From NCBI GenBank assembly GCA_017963165.1, contig JAGCTZ010000030.1, positions 1 through 33,438 of the forward strand: a stretch of DNA of 33,438 nt, given 5' to 3'. Every line of letters starts with the position of its first letter. Position 1 is the stretch's first letter. Below are positions 16,876 through 24,058 of the stretch, piece after piece. The notes below the pieces were generated by a model. It did no database searches and was not told the origin of the DNA. It saw only the letters and a list, made by a program, of their open reading frames with translations. The position numbers and the translations under genes were made by a program. Source of the stretch: Treponema sp. Its GTDB lineage: Bacteria; Spirochaetota; Spirochaetia; Treponematales; Treponemataceae.

Positions 16876-17607
16876 ATGAAGCTTGCAGTTTTTGGTGGAA
16901 GTTTTAATCCTCTTCATGTTGGGCATGCAATGCTTGCCGATACAATCATAACAGAGCTTGGTTATGATAAGGTTTTATTTGTTCCCACATTTATTACTCC
17001 ACATAAAACCTGTGGAGGGGATGTAACAAGTGAACAGCGCCTGGAAATGGTAAAGGCCTTCTGCGCATCTGTTGATCATAATAAGTTTGAAACAGAAACC
17101 TGTGAATTTGACAGGGGAGGGGTTTCATATACTTCCGATACACTTTCTTTCCTTACGCAAAAATATAAAGATGTTCTTTCCGGAAAACTTGCGTTTGTTA
17201 TGGGCGACGAGGTTGCAGCAGAATTTGATAAATGGCGTAACCCGGAGCTTGTTTCGGAGCTTGCAGATTTAATCATTGTTCACAGATATCCTGATGTAGG
17301 TGCCCTGGAAAAACTTTTGTATTCTTCGTCTGCAGCAGAAAAGATTGAACAGAAAAAAGAAGCTTATAAAAATACTCCTTCCGGTGCTTACAAAGGAGAT
17401 TTTGCTGTAAAGTTTGATAAGGATACTTTTAAATATCCCCATATATATATAGAAAATCCAATGCTGCCTGTTTCTTCTACAGATATCAGAAAACGAATAT
17501 CAAGCGGAAAAAGCTTTCGCTATCTTGTTCCAGAGGCAGTTTATAAATATATTATGGCGAACGGGTTGTATAGAGGCCCTTCGACAGGCTCAGGAACCCC
17601 ATTATGA
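16876..17607 (+). CDS. nadD: Nicotinate-nucleotide adenylyltransferase
   Basis: The enzyme converts nicotinate mononucleotide and ATP to deamido-NAD. The ATG at 16876 (MKLAVFGGSFNPLHVGH) is the family start and has AGGAGAAAGG upstream; an in-frame start at 16801 lies inside obgE and is rejected. The nucleotide-binding motifs are GGSFNPLHVGH and VSSTDIRKRI. At 243 residues it is longer than usual (about 190-210), partly from a segment before the VSSTDIR motif. After the normal family ending (YIMANGLY) a nine-residue tail [15 protein letters not shown] sequence is encoded by the dispersed repeat. The TGA stop overlaps the yqeK start (ATGA), so the repeat lies exactly at the junction. Confidence 0.96.
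   Translation: MKLAVFGGSFNPLHVGHAMLADTIITELGYDKVLFVPTFITPHKTCGGDVTSEQRLEMVKAFCASVDHNKFETETCEFDRGGVSYTSDTLSFLTQKYKDVLSGKLAFVMGDEVAAEFDKWRNPELVSELADLIIVHRYPDVGALEKLLYSSSAAEKIEQKKEAYKNTPSGAYKGDFAVKFDKDTFKYPHIYIENPMLPVSSTDIRKRISSGKSFRYLVPEAVYKYIMANGLYRGPSTGSGTPL
17577..17600 (-). repeat. Dispersed CCTGAGCCTGTCGAAGGG repeat at the nadD 3' end
   Basis: The plus strand reads CCCTTCGACAGGCTCAGGAA then CCCC, a near-exact copy in the reverse orientation (one base differs from the pyrG copy). nadD reads it as GPSTGSGTP, the third open frame used in this window. It ends 3 nt before the yqeK start codon. Confidence 0.9.
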
Positions 17608-18194
17608 TTGACTACGATACATTAACCGAAAAAATCCGTGATTATACAGAAGCACATGTAAAGCCTGCAAGATATGCTCATAGTGTTCGTGTTGCAGAAA
17701 TGTGTGTTACCTTGTGCCGTCGTTACAAGCTTGATGAAGACAAAGGTTATCTGGTAGGAATAGGACATGATATGTGTAAGGATATGCCACGCGATAAAAT
17801 GATTGAAACAGCCGCTCGTGATGGAAATCCTATAACCGATTTTGAAGCAGCAAAACCAAGTCTTCTTCATGGACGGGCAGCAGCAGTTATAATGAAAGAA
17901 AAATTCGGCATTCAGGATAATGAAATTTTAGAAGCAGTAGCAAATCATGTATCTGGAAAGCTTGGACTGTGTGATTTAGGAAAAGTGCTTTTCCTTGCAG
18001 ATAAAACAGAGCCTGGCAGACCTCAATCTACAAATGAATACAGGGCAAATCTTATGAAGCTTTCGCTTGACGGAATGTTTTTATCAGTCATAAAAGAAAA
18101 TTATGAATATATAAAAAATAAAGGATATGAGATTTACCCTGATACTAAAAAAATGATAGAATATTATGATAAAATAGTTGCAACAAAAGGTTGA
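17604..18194 (+). CDS. yqeK: HD-domain hydrolase, YqeK family (probable Ap4A hydrolase)
   Basis: YqeK-type HD enzymes hydrolyse diadenosine tetraphosphate symmetrically; this function is known from family members. The 196-residue protein has the metal-binding HD pattern: His in YAHSVRV, the HD pair in GIGHDMCKD, His in LLHGRAAA, His in ANHVSGK and Asp in LADKTEPGR. The ATG overlaps the nadD stop by 4 nt. Adjacency to nadD and rsfS is the usual arrangement for this family. The LCP gene begins 10 nt after the stop. Confidence 0.93.
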   Translation: MIDYDTLTEKIRDYTEAHVKPARYAHSVRVAEMCVTLCRRYKLDEDKGYLVGIGHDMCKDMPRDKMIETAARDGNPITDFEAAKPSLLHGRAAAVIMKEKFGIQDNEILEAVANHVSGKLGLCDLGKVLFLADKTEPGRPQSTNEYRANLMKLSLDGMFLSVIKENYEYIKNKGYEIYPDTKKMIEYYDKIVATKG

Positions 18195-18203
18195 TAGTAA
18201 TAG

Positions 18204-19415
18204 ATGAAGAAGCTTAGAAATGAACAGAAAGGAATTCTCTTTATTCTTTTGATTATTGCGGTTATTGCTGCAATGAGTTTGTTTTTTGCTAAATCTCTTA
18301 AAACAAATAAAGTAGAAGATGCGCTTGAACGTGATACTCTACTTCGAGTATTGTTCCTTGTAGAAAATGATGACTTTACAGCTCTTTTTTCAAACGTAAT
18401 CATTCTTGATACTTCTACAAAAAAAGCTGCCGTAATCAATCTTCCTGGTTATACCGGTGCAATTTTCCAGTCTTTGGGAAGAACAGACAAACTTGAACAG
18501 GTTTATAATGAACTTGGAATGGAAGCTTACAGAAACGAAGTTCAGAAAATGCTTGGCATTCAGATTCCGTATACAACAATTGTAAAGCTTGATGATTTTA
18601 TTAAGCTCTGCGATATGTTTGGTGGTATAAGAGTATTTATTCCTTCTCCTGTTGATTGTTATGCCGACGATGGAGAAAGATGGCTGCTTCCTTCCGGGGC
18701 TGTAAACCTTGATGGCGACAAAATTGCGGTTTATCTTCGCTATAGAGATGAAGAAGAAACAGAAGAATCAATTCAGGATAGATATCAGAATGTAATGGGT
18801 GCCTTCCTTACAGGACTTCACGATCAGAGCTTTAAGATTTTTAACAAACAACAGAATTTCAAAATGTTATCTATGTGTCTGCAGACAAATCTTGCTGAAT
18901 ATGAAAAAGAAACTTTGTATTCACAGATTTCAGAAATTGATACAGAATCAATCATTAAGCAGACAATTACAGGCTCTCTTCGTAATGTAGATAATCAGCA
19001 GCTTTTATTCCCATTGAACAACGGCGAATTTATTAAAGAAGCTGTTAAACAGACAACATACATGCTTATGTCTTCGGATGGAAGCATTTCAAACAGAATA
19101 TACGTTCTTGAAATACAGAATGGAACAAAAACACAGGGACTCGCCCGACGTACAGCAACCTTGTATCAGAATGCAAGCTATGATGTTCTTAGTGCTGTAA
19201 ACGCAGATTCAAACGATTATGCAGAAACAGTTATTATTGACCACATAGGAAACGAATCGGTTGCAAAGCAGGTAGGGGAGCTTATCCGCTGTACAAATAT
19301 TAAACAGGCAGAAGAAATGGAGGATGGAAGCACAGGTGACAGCATGGTTGACTTTACAGTTATTCTGGGTAGAGACTTTAACGGTGCATATGTAATTCCT
19401 GGAGCTTCTTACTAG
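18204..19415 (+). CDS. LytR-CpsA-Psr (LCP) family membrane protein with LytR_C domain
   Basis: LCP proteins attach polymers to the cell envelope. The 403-residue protein has a short cytoplasmic N-terminus and one transmembrane helix (about 11-31: GILFILLIIAVIAAMSLFF). The LCP domain (about 45-230) shows NVIILDTSTKKAAVINLPG, a KLDDFIKLCDMFGGIRV block and the YLRYRDEEE segment followed by DRYQNVM. A LytR_C domain (about 300-400) contains RIYVLEIQNGTKTQGLA and VILGRDF. Several arginines usual in active LCP enzymes are less clear here, so activity is uncertain. It lies in an operon between yqeK and rsfS. Spirochaetes are not known to have wall teichoic acids, so the substrate is unknown. Confidence 0.85.
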   Translation: MKKLRNEQKGILFILLIIAVIAAMSLFFAKSLKTNKVEDALERDTLLRVLFLVENDDFTALFSNVIILDTSTKKAAVINLPGYTGAIFQSLGRTDKLEQVYNELGMEAYRNEVQKMLGIQIPYTTIVKLDDFIKLCDMFGGIRVFIPSPVDCYADDGERWLLPSGAVNLDGDKIAVYLRYRDEEETEESIQDRYQNVMGAFLTGLHDQSFKIFNKQQNFKMLSMCLQTNLAEYEKETLYSQISEIDTESIIKQTITGSLRNVDNQQLLFPLNNGEFIKEAVKQTTYMLMSSDGSISNRIYVLEIQNGTKTQGLARRTATLYQNASYDVLSAVNADSNDYAETVIIDHIGNESVAKQVGELIRCTNIKQAEEMEDGSTGDSMVDFTVILGRDFNGAYVIPGASY

Positions 19416-19419
19416 AAAG

Positions 19420-19767
19420 ATGAAAACAACAGAACAAAAGGCAATTGAAATTGCAAAGCTCATGCAGGATGGAAAAGGTAAGGATGTTACTCTGATTGAT
19501 ATAAGCGGACTTAATTCCTGGGCAGATTATTTTGTAATAGTAACTGTTACAAGCTCTACTCAGCAGCAGGGTCTTGCCAAGCAGATTAAGGATTATATTA
19601 AAGAAAATGACCTTGAAGTTCATCCAACTAACCGCAAAAGCCCGGACGGCGAAGACTGGCATCTTATTGATTTAGGAAACATTGTAGTTCACCTTATGAG
19701 TGAACAGGCAAGAGAATTCTATAATCTTGAAAAGCTTTGGTTTAAAGGAAAAGTAATAGAGTTGTAA
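19420..19767 (+). CDS. rsfS: Ribosomal silencing factor RsfS
   Basis: RsfS binds L14 and blocks subunit joining under starvation. The 115-residue protein has the family signature: DVTLIDISGLNSWADYFVIV, QGLAKQIKDYI, RKSPDGEDWHLIDLGNIVVHLM and REFYNLEKLW. The start is 4 nt after the LCP stop. This ends the operon. Beyond it the DNA converges on the acidic-protein gene, with only a repeat copy and duplicated GGGATCCC between them; no classical terminator was seen. Confidence 0.96.
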   Translation: MKTTEQKAIEIAKLMQDGKGKDVTLIDISGLNSWADYFVIVTVTSSTQQQGLAKQIKDYIKENDLEVHPTNRKSPDGEDWHLIDLGNIVVHLMSEQAREFYNLEKLWFKGKVIEL

Positions 19768-19801
19768 TATTCGGGGATCCCGCGGTCCCTAAGCTATACT
19801 T

Positions 19802-19825
19802 GGGATCCCTGAGCCTGTCGAAGGG
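19802..19825 (+). repeat. Dispersed CCTGAGCCTGTCGAAGGG repeat, intergenic copy
   Basis: The 24-bp copy (GGGATCCCTGAGCCTGTCGA then AGGG) lies in the 73-nt gap between the convergent rsfS and acidic-protein genes. It is followed by GCGAAGGGCC, a partial second copy. GGGATCCC also occurs at 19780-19787. This is the only full copy outside a reading frame. Confidence 0.85.
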
Positions 19826-19840
19826 CGAAGGGCCGAAGTG

Positions 19841-20119
19841 TTATAAATCGTATTTATCTATAAAGGAAATATCATCATCGTCATCATTGCTGTGGCGTGA
19901 TGTAAAGTAACCATCTTCCGGCTCAACATCATCGTATGGTTCGTCTATATCTTCTTCTTCCTTGAAAACATCGTCGTAGTAAAGTTCATCTTCGTTGTCA
20001 AACTCGTCAAGGACATCATCTTCGTCATCGTCAAAATCATCATCAAAATCTTCGTCAAAATCGTCGAAGTCATCATCTAAATATAATGAAAATTCATCTA
20101 ATTCCGGCTCTGAGAACAT
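19841..20119 (-). CDS. Small, extremely acidic protein of unknown function
   Basis: I do not recognise a family. From the ATG at 20119 the product has 92 residues, of which about 47 are Asp or Glu (51 percent) and only three are Lys or Arg. Runs such as DDDFDDFDEDFDDD alternate acid stretches with Phe or Tyr. GGGGTGG lies just upstream of this ATG and a good promoter lies further up, which supports this start rather than an upstream one at 20260. The coding strand is a simple GAT/GAC/GAA repeat tract, so the length may vary between strains. The composition suggests a disordered DNA-mimic, a cation-binding protein or a basic-protein chaperone; none of these is shown. Confidence that it is a real gene is moderate to good because of the promoter and ribosome binding site. 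Confidence 0.7.
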   Translation of the reverse strand: MFSEPELDEFSLYLDDDFDDFDEDFDDDFDDDEDDVLDEFDNEDELYYDDVFKEEEDIDEPYDDVEPEDGYFTSRHSNDDDDDISFIDKYDL

Positions 20120-20155
20120 ATCCACCCCATGCAAAGTGCGTTTACTTTTATGTAA

Positions 20156-20184
20156 AATATATATTAAAGTTATATTATTTTCAA
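20156..20184 (-). promoter_or_regulatory. Promoter for the acidic protein gene
   Basis: Read on the minus strand, TTGAAA (20179-20184) and TATATT (20156-20161) are 17 nt apart. Transcription would begin near 20149, about 30 nt before the ATG at 20119, with GGGGTGG between. Confidence 0.65.
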
Positions 20185-20239
20185 CTAGTTTTAAAAAATT
20201 TAAGGACTTCCGGATTATAAAACAATTGAATTTATAGGT

Positions 20240-20584
20240 ATGAAAAAATGCGGAAGGCAAATTAAAAAATTATAAAACATTGAAGTAGGCAACATGAAAA
20301 AATGCGGAGTGGGGGTTTTGGCTTTGTGGAGCATAGTACGCTGAGGGGAAAGCCTTCCCCTGTCTCCAGTCCGCAAAAGCGGTCTTCCGCCACCCCTTCT
20401 CCTAGGGGCTCTGCCCCTAACACCCCGTAAGTAAGTAGACCTAAAAATTGCTTTCGCAATTTTTTTAACGGTCTGCTATAAAACACCGGCCGCCAGTGGC
20501 CTTACACACCCCCACTCCGTATTTTTTCATAGTGCCTTTTTCAAAATTTTATAATCCATAAGGCGTTTTCCGTATTTTTTTCAT
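20240..20584. repeat. Nested inverted-repeat element (MITE-like), 345 bp
   Basis: The outer ends are ATGAAAAAATGCGGA (20240-20254) and its near reverse complement (20569-20584). The inner ends repeat the same motif at 20294-20308 and 20516-20530, extended to about 22 bp by GTGGGGGT. Outer and inner ends are 54 nt apart on both sides, so the structure is symmetrical. The inner 237 bp hold C-rich stem-loops and an AAATTGC/GCAATTT hairpin. No credible protein is encoded. Part of the interior (20439-20507) recurs inverted at lepA. It dominates the gene-free interval 20120-20746; the rest is AT-rich sequence carrying the ispE promoter. Confidence 0.8.
20439..20507 (+). repeat. 69-bp sub-repeat, copy A
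   Basis: This segment is 65 of 69 identical to the reverse complement of 29566-29634. It contains the hairpin AAATTGC-TTTC-GCAATTT with a T-tail and the palindromic GGCCGCCAG/TGGCC stretch. It is the right half of the inner element. Confidence 0.9.
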
Positions 20585-20707
20585 AATTTTTTCATAAAAG
20601 TTTTATAATTCTGTCGCCTTTACTTCTAATTTTTTATTATTAATACGTTTTAAATATAATAATTTGTTATAAGTTGTTTCTATGTATAAGAACAGTGATG
20701 TTTCCAT

Positions 20708-20735
20708 TTGACAACATTCGTAAAATTAGTATAAT
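20708..20735 (+). promoter_or_regulatory. Consensus promoter for ispE giving a near-leaderless mRNA
   Basis: A perfect TTGACA (20708-20713) and a perfect TATAAT (20730-20735) are 16 nt apart. The start of transcription would be at about 20742, only about 5 nt before the ispE ATG at 20747. No Shine-Dalgarno sequence fits in that space. Confidence 0.85.
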
Positions 20736-20746
20736 AAAGTTTGCTG

Positions 20747-21616
20747 ATGAGTAAAATTTATACTGAAAAGGCGTATGCCAAGGTAAATTTTAATCTGCGG
20801 GTTCTTCCCAAGCGGTCGGACGGGTTCCATAATATAGAAAGTATATTTCAAACTATAGAATTGTTCGACGAATTGGAAGTTTCTGTACAAGAGGAACACG
20901 GTTGCTTCGTTGAATGCCAGTCTTTTGCGCTTCCCGAAAACAACACGATCACTTCTGCTTATGAGGCTTTTTGCACTGTTACAGATGTAAAAGTGCCGGG
21001 TGTGCATATCGTGTTAAAAAAAGGGATTCCGGCTGGTGGTGGTCTCGGTGGAGGTTCTTCTGACTCCGCTGCATTGGTGAGAGTTTTACAAAAAATCTGT
21101 AATGTCAGGTTGAAGCAAAAACAACTTGATTATATTGCAGATAAAACAGGAAGCGATGTCTTCTTTTTTATGAATTGCGATGATGATGGAACAGGAACTG
21201 CTCTTGTTTCTGGTCGTGGCGAAATAGTAAAAAGAATACAGTCACGCATTGATTTATATCTTGTGCTTGTGTTTCCTGAACTCAGCAGTTCTACAAAAGA
21301 GGCTTATGAACTTGTTGATTCAAGGCTGAATTTGGATTGCGGAGAAATTTACACCGTTCTGGAAAGACTCGAAGAGGAATATCGTAAGAATCCTTCGGAA
21401 TGGAATTTCAAAAATACGTTTACACCTTCGCTGTGCAGCAGATACAGTGATTTATCAAGAGCGTTGGGGGCGTTAAAAAATGTTGGAGCTGACTTTTGCG
21501 ATATGTCAGGGTCGGGTTCAACTTTATATGGGGTTTTTACCTCGAAGCAACGGGCAGAGGCTTGTATGAATCGTCTTGCTCAATCCTGGAAATGTGCTCT
21601 TGTGCAGTTGCTGTAA
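20747..21616 (+). CDS. ispE: 4-diphosphocytidyl-2-C-methyl-D-erythritol kinase
   Basis: This is the fourth-stage kinase of the non-mevalonate isoprenoid pathway. The 289-residue protein is a GHMP kinase: AYAKVNFNLRVLPKRSDGFHNIES at the N-terminus, the ATP loop IPAGGGLGGGSSDSAALVR (about 94-112) and the C-terminal SGSGSTLYGVF. The ATG at 20747 (MSKIYTEKAYAKVN) fits the family. An in-frame TTG at 20741 would lie at or before the predicted mRNA start and is rejected. A consensus promoter lies directly upstream. It leads a cluster with spoVG, tRNA-Gln and rplY; spoVG begins 26 nt after its stop. Confidence 0.96.
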   Translation: MSKIYTEKAYAKVNFNLRVLPKRSDGFHNIESIFQTIELFDELEVSVQEEHGCFVECQSFALPENNTITSAYEAFCTVTDVKVPGVHIVLKKGIPAGGGLGGGSSDSAALVRVLQKICNVRLKQKQLDYIADKTGSDVFFFMNCDDDGTGTALVSGRGEIVKRIQSRIDLYLVLVFPELSSSTKEAYELVDSRLNLDCGEIYTVLERLEEEYRKNPSEWNFKNTFTPSLCSRYSDLSRALGALKNVGADFCDMSGSGSTLYGVFTSKQRAEACMNRLAQSWKCALVQLL

Positions 21617-21642
21617 ATTAAGTTAGTGGAGGTAATTCGTGT

Positions 21643-21921
21643 ATGCAAATTACTGAGTTGAGGATTCGTAAAGTTGAAGATGAAGGTAAGTTACGTGCTT
21701 ATGTCACAGTAACTTTTGACAACTGCTTTGTAGTTCATAACGTAAAGATTATTGAAGGAAAAAGCGGATTGTTCATTGCTATGCCAAGCAGAAAAACTGC
21801 AAATGGGGAATATAAGGATGTAGCTCATCCAATAAGCCCAGAGTTTAGAACGGAACTGCAGAATAAAATTGTTGCAGAATACGAAGCTGGTCATGTTGAA
21901 GTTGGCCCGGAAGCTGACTGA
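21643..21921 (+). CDS. spoVG: SpoVG family nucleic-acid-binding regulator
   Basis: SpoVG is a small DNA/RNA-binding regulator; in Borrelia it is known to bind nucleic acids, and in Bacillus it influences septation. The 92-residue protein shows [39 protein letters not shown] and the helix region [29 protein letters not shown] lies about 9 nt before the ATG. It is followed 17 nt later by tRNA-Gln, with no terminator between, so the tRNA may be processed from a common transcript. Confidence 0.96.
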   Translation: MQITELRIRKVEDEGKLRAYVTVTFDNCFVVHNVKIIEGKSGLFIAMPSRKTANGEYKDVAHPISPEFRTELQNKIVAEYEAGHVEVGPEAD

Positions 21922-21938
21922 TATATATACATGAATTT

Positions 21939-22009
21939 TCTCCGCTGGTGTAATGGTAGCACACGAGCTTTTGGTGCTTAGAGTCCGGGTTCGAATCCTG
22001 GGTGGAGAA
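21939..22009 (+). tRNA. trnQ: tRNA-Gln (anticodon TTG)
   Basis: A 71-nt cloverleaf: the acceptor stem TCTCCGC pairs with GTGGAGA (one G-T), followed by discriminator A. The D-stem is GTG/CAC, the anticodon loop TTTTGGT gives anticodon TTG, and the T-arm is CCGGG-TTCGAAT-CCTGG. The lowest anticodon-stem pair (C-A) is mismatched. CCA is not encoded and must be added after transcription. It sits between spoVG and rplY. Confidence 0.95.
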
Positions 22010-22062
22010 TTGTTTCTGCGTTGCAGAATAAAAAATTTTAAGGATATAAGGAGCTTTACGAA

Positions 22063-22614
22063 ATGAGTAAGCAGACTTTGAACGCAAAAGTTCGCACTGC
22101 ATCTGGTAAAACAGCTGCTAAAAAACTTCGCCAAGTAGGTAGTATCCCAGCCGTTATGTACAACGATAAGGGCGAAGCTACTATGCTCGAAGTAAACGAA
22201 GTTGAATTCAACAAAATCTGGAGAACAGTTACTCCATCAACTTCAATCAATCTTGTCGTAGACGGCAAAGAACACCTGGCTTTGATTAAGGATACTGAAT
22301 ACAATATCCGCACAGACAAGGTTCTTCATGCAGATTTCTTTGTACCTGCAGCTGACGAAAAACTTGTTATGAACATCAAGGTTCACTACACTGGTACACC
22401 AGCCGGCGTTTTGAAAGGTGGTTTCAAGAAAGAACGCAACAACCAGATTAAGGTAAAGGCTGTTATTGCAGACCTTCCAGAAACAATCGTTGCTGATATT
22501 TCTAAAATCAATGTTAGTGAAGCACTTCGCGTAAAGGATTTGCAGCTTGATAAGAACGTAGAAGTTCTTACAGACAAGGAACTTCCTTTAGTAACAGTTT
22601 CACCAGCACGTTAA
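22063..22614 (+). CDS. rplY: 50S ribosomal protein L25/general stress protein Ctc
   Basis: This protein binds 5S rRNA. The 183-residue product has the N-terminal L25 domain (LNAKVRTASGKTAAKKLRQVGSIPAVMYN, LIKDTEYNIRTDKVLHADFF). The C-terminal beta domain of the longer CTC form follows (GTPAGVLKGGFK, IVADISKINVSEALRVKDLQL). AAGGAG precedes the ATG. pth usually follows rplY but is not present here. A terminator-like hairpin follows before tilS. Confidence 0.97.
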   Translation: MSKQTLNAKVRTASGKTAAKKLRQVGSIPAVMYNDKGEATMLEVNEVEFNKIWRTVTPSTSINLVVDGKEHLALIKDTEYNIRTDKVLHADFFVPAADEKLVMNIKVHYTGTPAGVLKGGFKKERNNQIKVKAVIADLPETIVADISKINVSEALRVKDLQLDKNVEVLTDKELPLVTVSPAR

Positions 22615-22632
22615 TTTTTTATTAACAACAAT

Positions 22633-22687
22633 TCGTCATTGTGTGGATTGCCGTGTCGTTGTAATTCCCGCAATGGCGATTTTTTTT
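22633..22687 (+). terminator. Hairpin and T-tract between rplY and tilS
   Basis: A stem of 8-9 bp (22633-22641 with 22671-22679, one G-T pair) is followed by a T-run at 22680-22687. The tilS start codon begins 4 nt after the T-run. No Shine-Dalgarno sequence is seen in that gap. Confidence 0.6.
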
Positions 22688-22690
22688 ATT

Positions 22691-24058
22691 ATGTCAGATT
22701 TTGAAGCAAACGTTTTAAAAGGTCTAGAAAAATGTGGAGTAAACCTTTCCCGACTTGCAGCTGACGGTTTATGTCTTGGGGCGGCTGTTTCTGGTGGTGC
22801 CGATTCTGTATCACTGCTTGTATCCCTTGCCGGGCTCTGTAAACGTTTTTCTGTTTCATTAAAAATAATCACTGTAAATCATTATATTAGGGCCGATGAA
22901 GAAACCTGTGGCGATGTTGAATATGTTTCTTCTCTTTGTAAACAGCTTTGTGCACAAGGCTATGATATTACATTAAAAATCTATGAACTTAAAAAAGGCG
23001 AAGTCGCAGCACTTTCTCAAAAAAAGAATATTGGAATAGAAGCTGCCGCAAGAGAGCTTCGTTATGCTGCCTTTGACAGCTTTATAAATGAGCAGAATAT
23101 TTCTTATCTTTGTCTTGCTCATAACAAAAATGATCAGCTTGAAACAATCCTTATGAGATTTCTTCAGGGTGCAGGAAGCGATTCAAGCACCGGTATTCCT
23201 TGCGTCCGTGAAAAATATGTACGTCCGCTGCTTTGGACTGACCGCACCAATATAGAAGCTTATCTTAAAGAAAAAAACATTGAATGGCGCACCGACAATA
23301 CAAACAATGACAATTCTTATTTACGAAATAGAATTCGGAATGAACTTGTTCCGTTATTAAACGAACGTTTTGCTGGCTGGGATAGGGGAGTTACTCTTGG
23401 AGCCAAGAAAGCCTTTGACGATTCAGAAGTTCTTAAGACAATAACAAATGCCTTTATGCAAGAACATTCCAAAATCCAGAAAGAGGAAGCTGGCGCAGTT
23501 TCAGTTGTGCTTGACGGACCTTCTTTTTATAATCTTGAACGTGCCATAAAGCAGCGGGTCCTTCTTTGTGCGGCAAATGCTGCTGGTTTTGAACAACGCA
23601 TTCCTTATGTTTTTTTGCTGGATATATGCGATTATGCCGATAATAATAAGGAAGATAATTGTAAAAATGCAGTAAAATCTTTTTCAAATCTGTGTGTAAT
23701 TCTTAAGAATAACAGCGTTTTAATTAAAAAAACGTCTGAACTACAGAAAGAAACAGTTTTTTCTGCTATAATACAAAAGAGCGGAATGTATGAAGTTCCC
23801 GGGGGACAAGTTTTTGTTCCAGATGGTCTTGAATTTCCTGTGCTGTTAAGAAGCTGGCGCACCGACGATTCAATTCAGACTGCAGACGGTGGCTTTAAAA
23901 AAGTAAAGGACATTCTTGCAGACTGGCATGTTGCTCAACCGCAGCGGCAGTTTATTCCGGTTGTTCAGGCGCTTAACGAACCTGAGCAGAAAATTTTATG
24001 TGTTTTAGGAAGCTGTATCGGCTACAAAGATTGGATTGTAAAAAATGAAAAAATGTAG
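22691..24058 (+). CDS. tilS: tRNA(Ile)-lysidine synthase
   Basis: TilS modifies the wobble C of tRNA-Ile(CAU) to lysidine with lysine and ATP. The 455-residue protein has the PP-loop AAVSGGADSVSLL (about 33-45). Other conserved segments are ITVNHYIRADEE, GIEAAARELRYAAF, CLAHNKNDQLETILMRFLQGAG and RPLL...IEAYL...WRTDNTN. The longer, less conserved C-terminal half has a TilS_C-like end (SWRTDDSIQ, KDILADWHVAQPQR). The ATG at 22691 (MSDFEANVLKG) is preferred over a GTG at 22643 because the longer start would be translated through the terminator hairpin. The 3' end overlaps the next gene by 14 nt. Confidence 0.94.
   Translation: MSDFEANVLKGLEKCGVNLSRLAADGLCLGAAVSGGADSVSLLVSLAGLCKRFSVSLKIITVNHYIRADEETCGDVEYVSSLCKQLCAQGYDITLKIYELKKGEVAALSQKKNIGIEAAARELRYAAFDSFINEQNISYLCLAHNKNDQLETILMRFLQGAGSDSSTGIPCVREKYVRPLLWTDRTNIEAYLKEKNIEWRTDNTNNDNSYLRNRIRNELVPLLNERFAGWDRGVTLGAKKAFDDSEVLKTITNAFMQEHSKIQKEEAGAVSVVLDGPSFYNLERAIKQRVLLCAANAAGFEQRIPYVFLLDICDYADNNKEDNCKNAVKSFSNLCVILKNNSVLIKKTSELQKETVFSAIIQKSGMYEVPGGQVFVPDGLEFPVLLRSWRTDDSIQTADGGFKKVKDILADWHVAQPQRQFIPVVQALNEPEQKILCVLGSCIGYKDWIVKNEKM

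Noticed and set aside
19995..20237. Plus-strand open frame with a long Ser/Lys run
   Set aside because: It is the antisense shadow of the acidic gene's GAT/GAA repeat tract; the minus strand has the promoter and ribosome binding site.
20262..20486. Short minus-strand open frame within the palindromic element
   Set aside because: It lacks a ribosome binding site and family features and lies wholly in repeat stem-loops.
24044..24058. Further copy of the ATGAAAAAATG terminal motif
   Set aside because: It is the start of the TPR protein signal peptide (Met-Lys-Lys) and lacks the following GCGGA, so it is coincidental.
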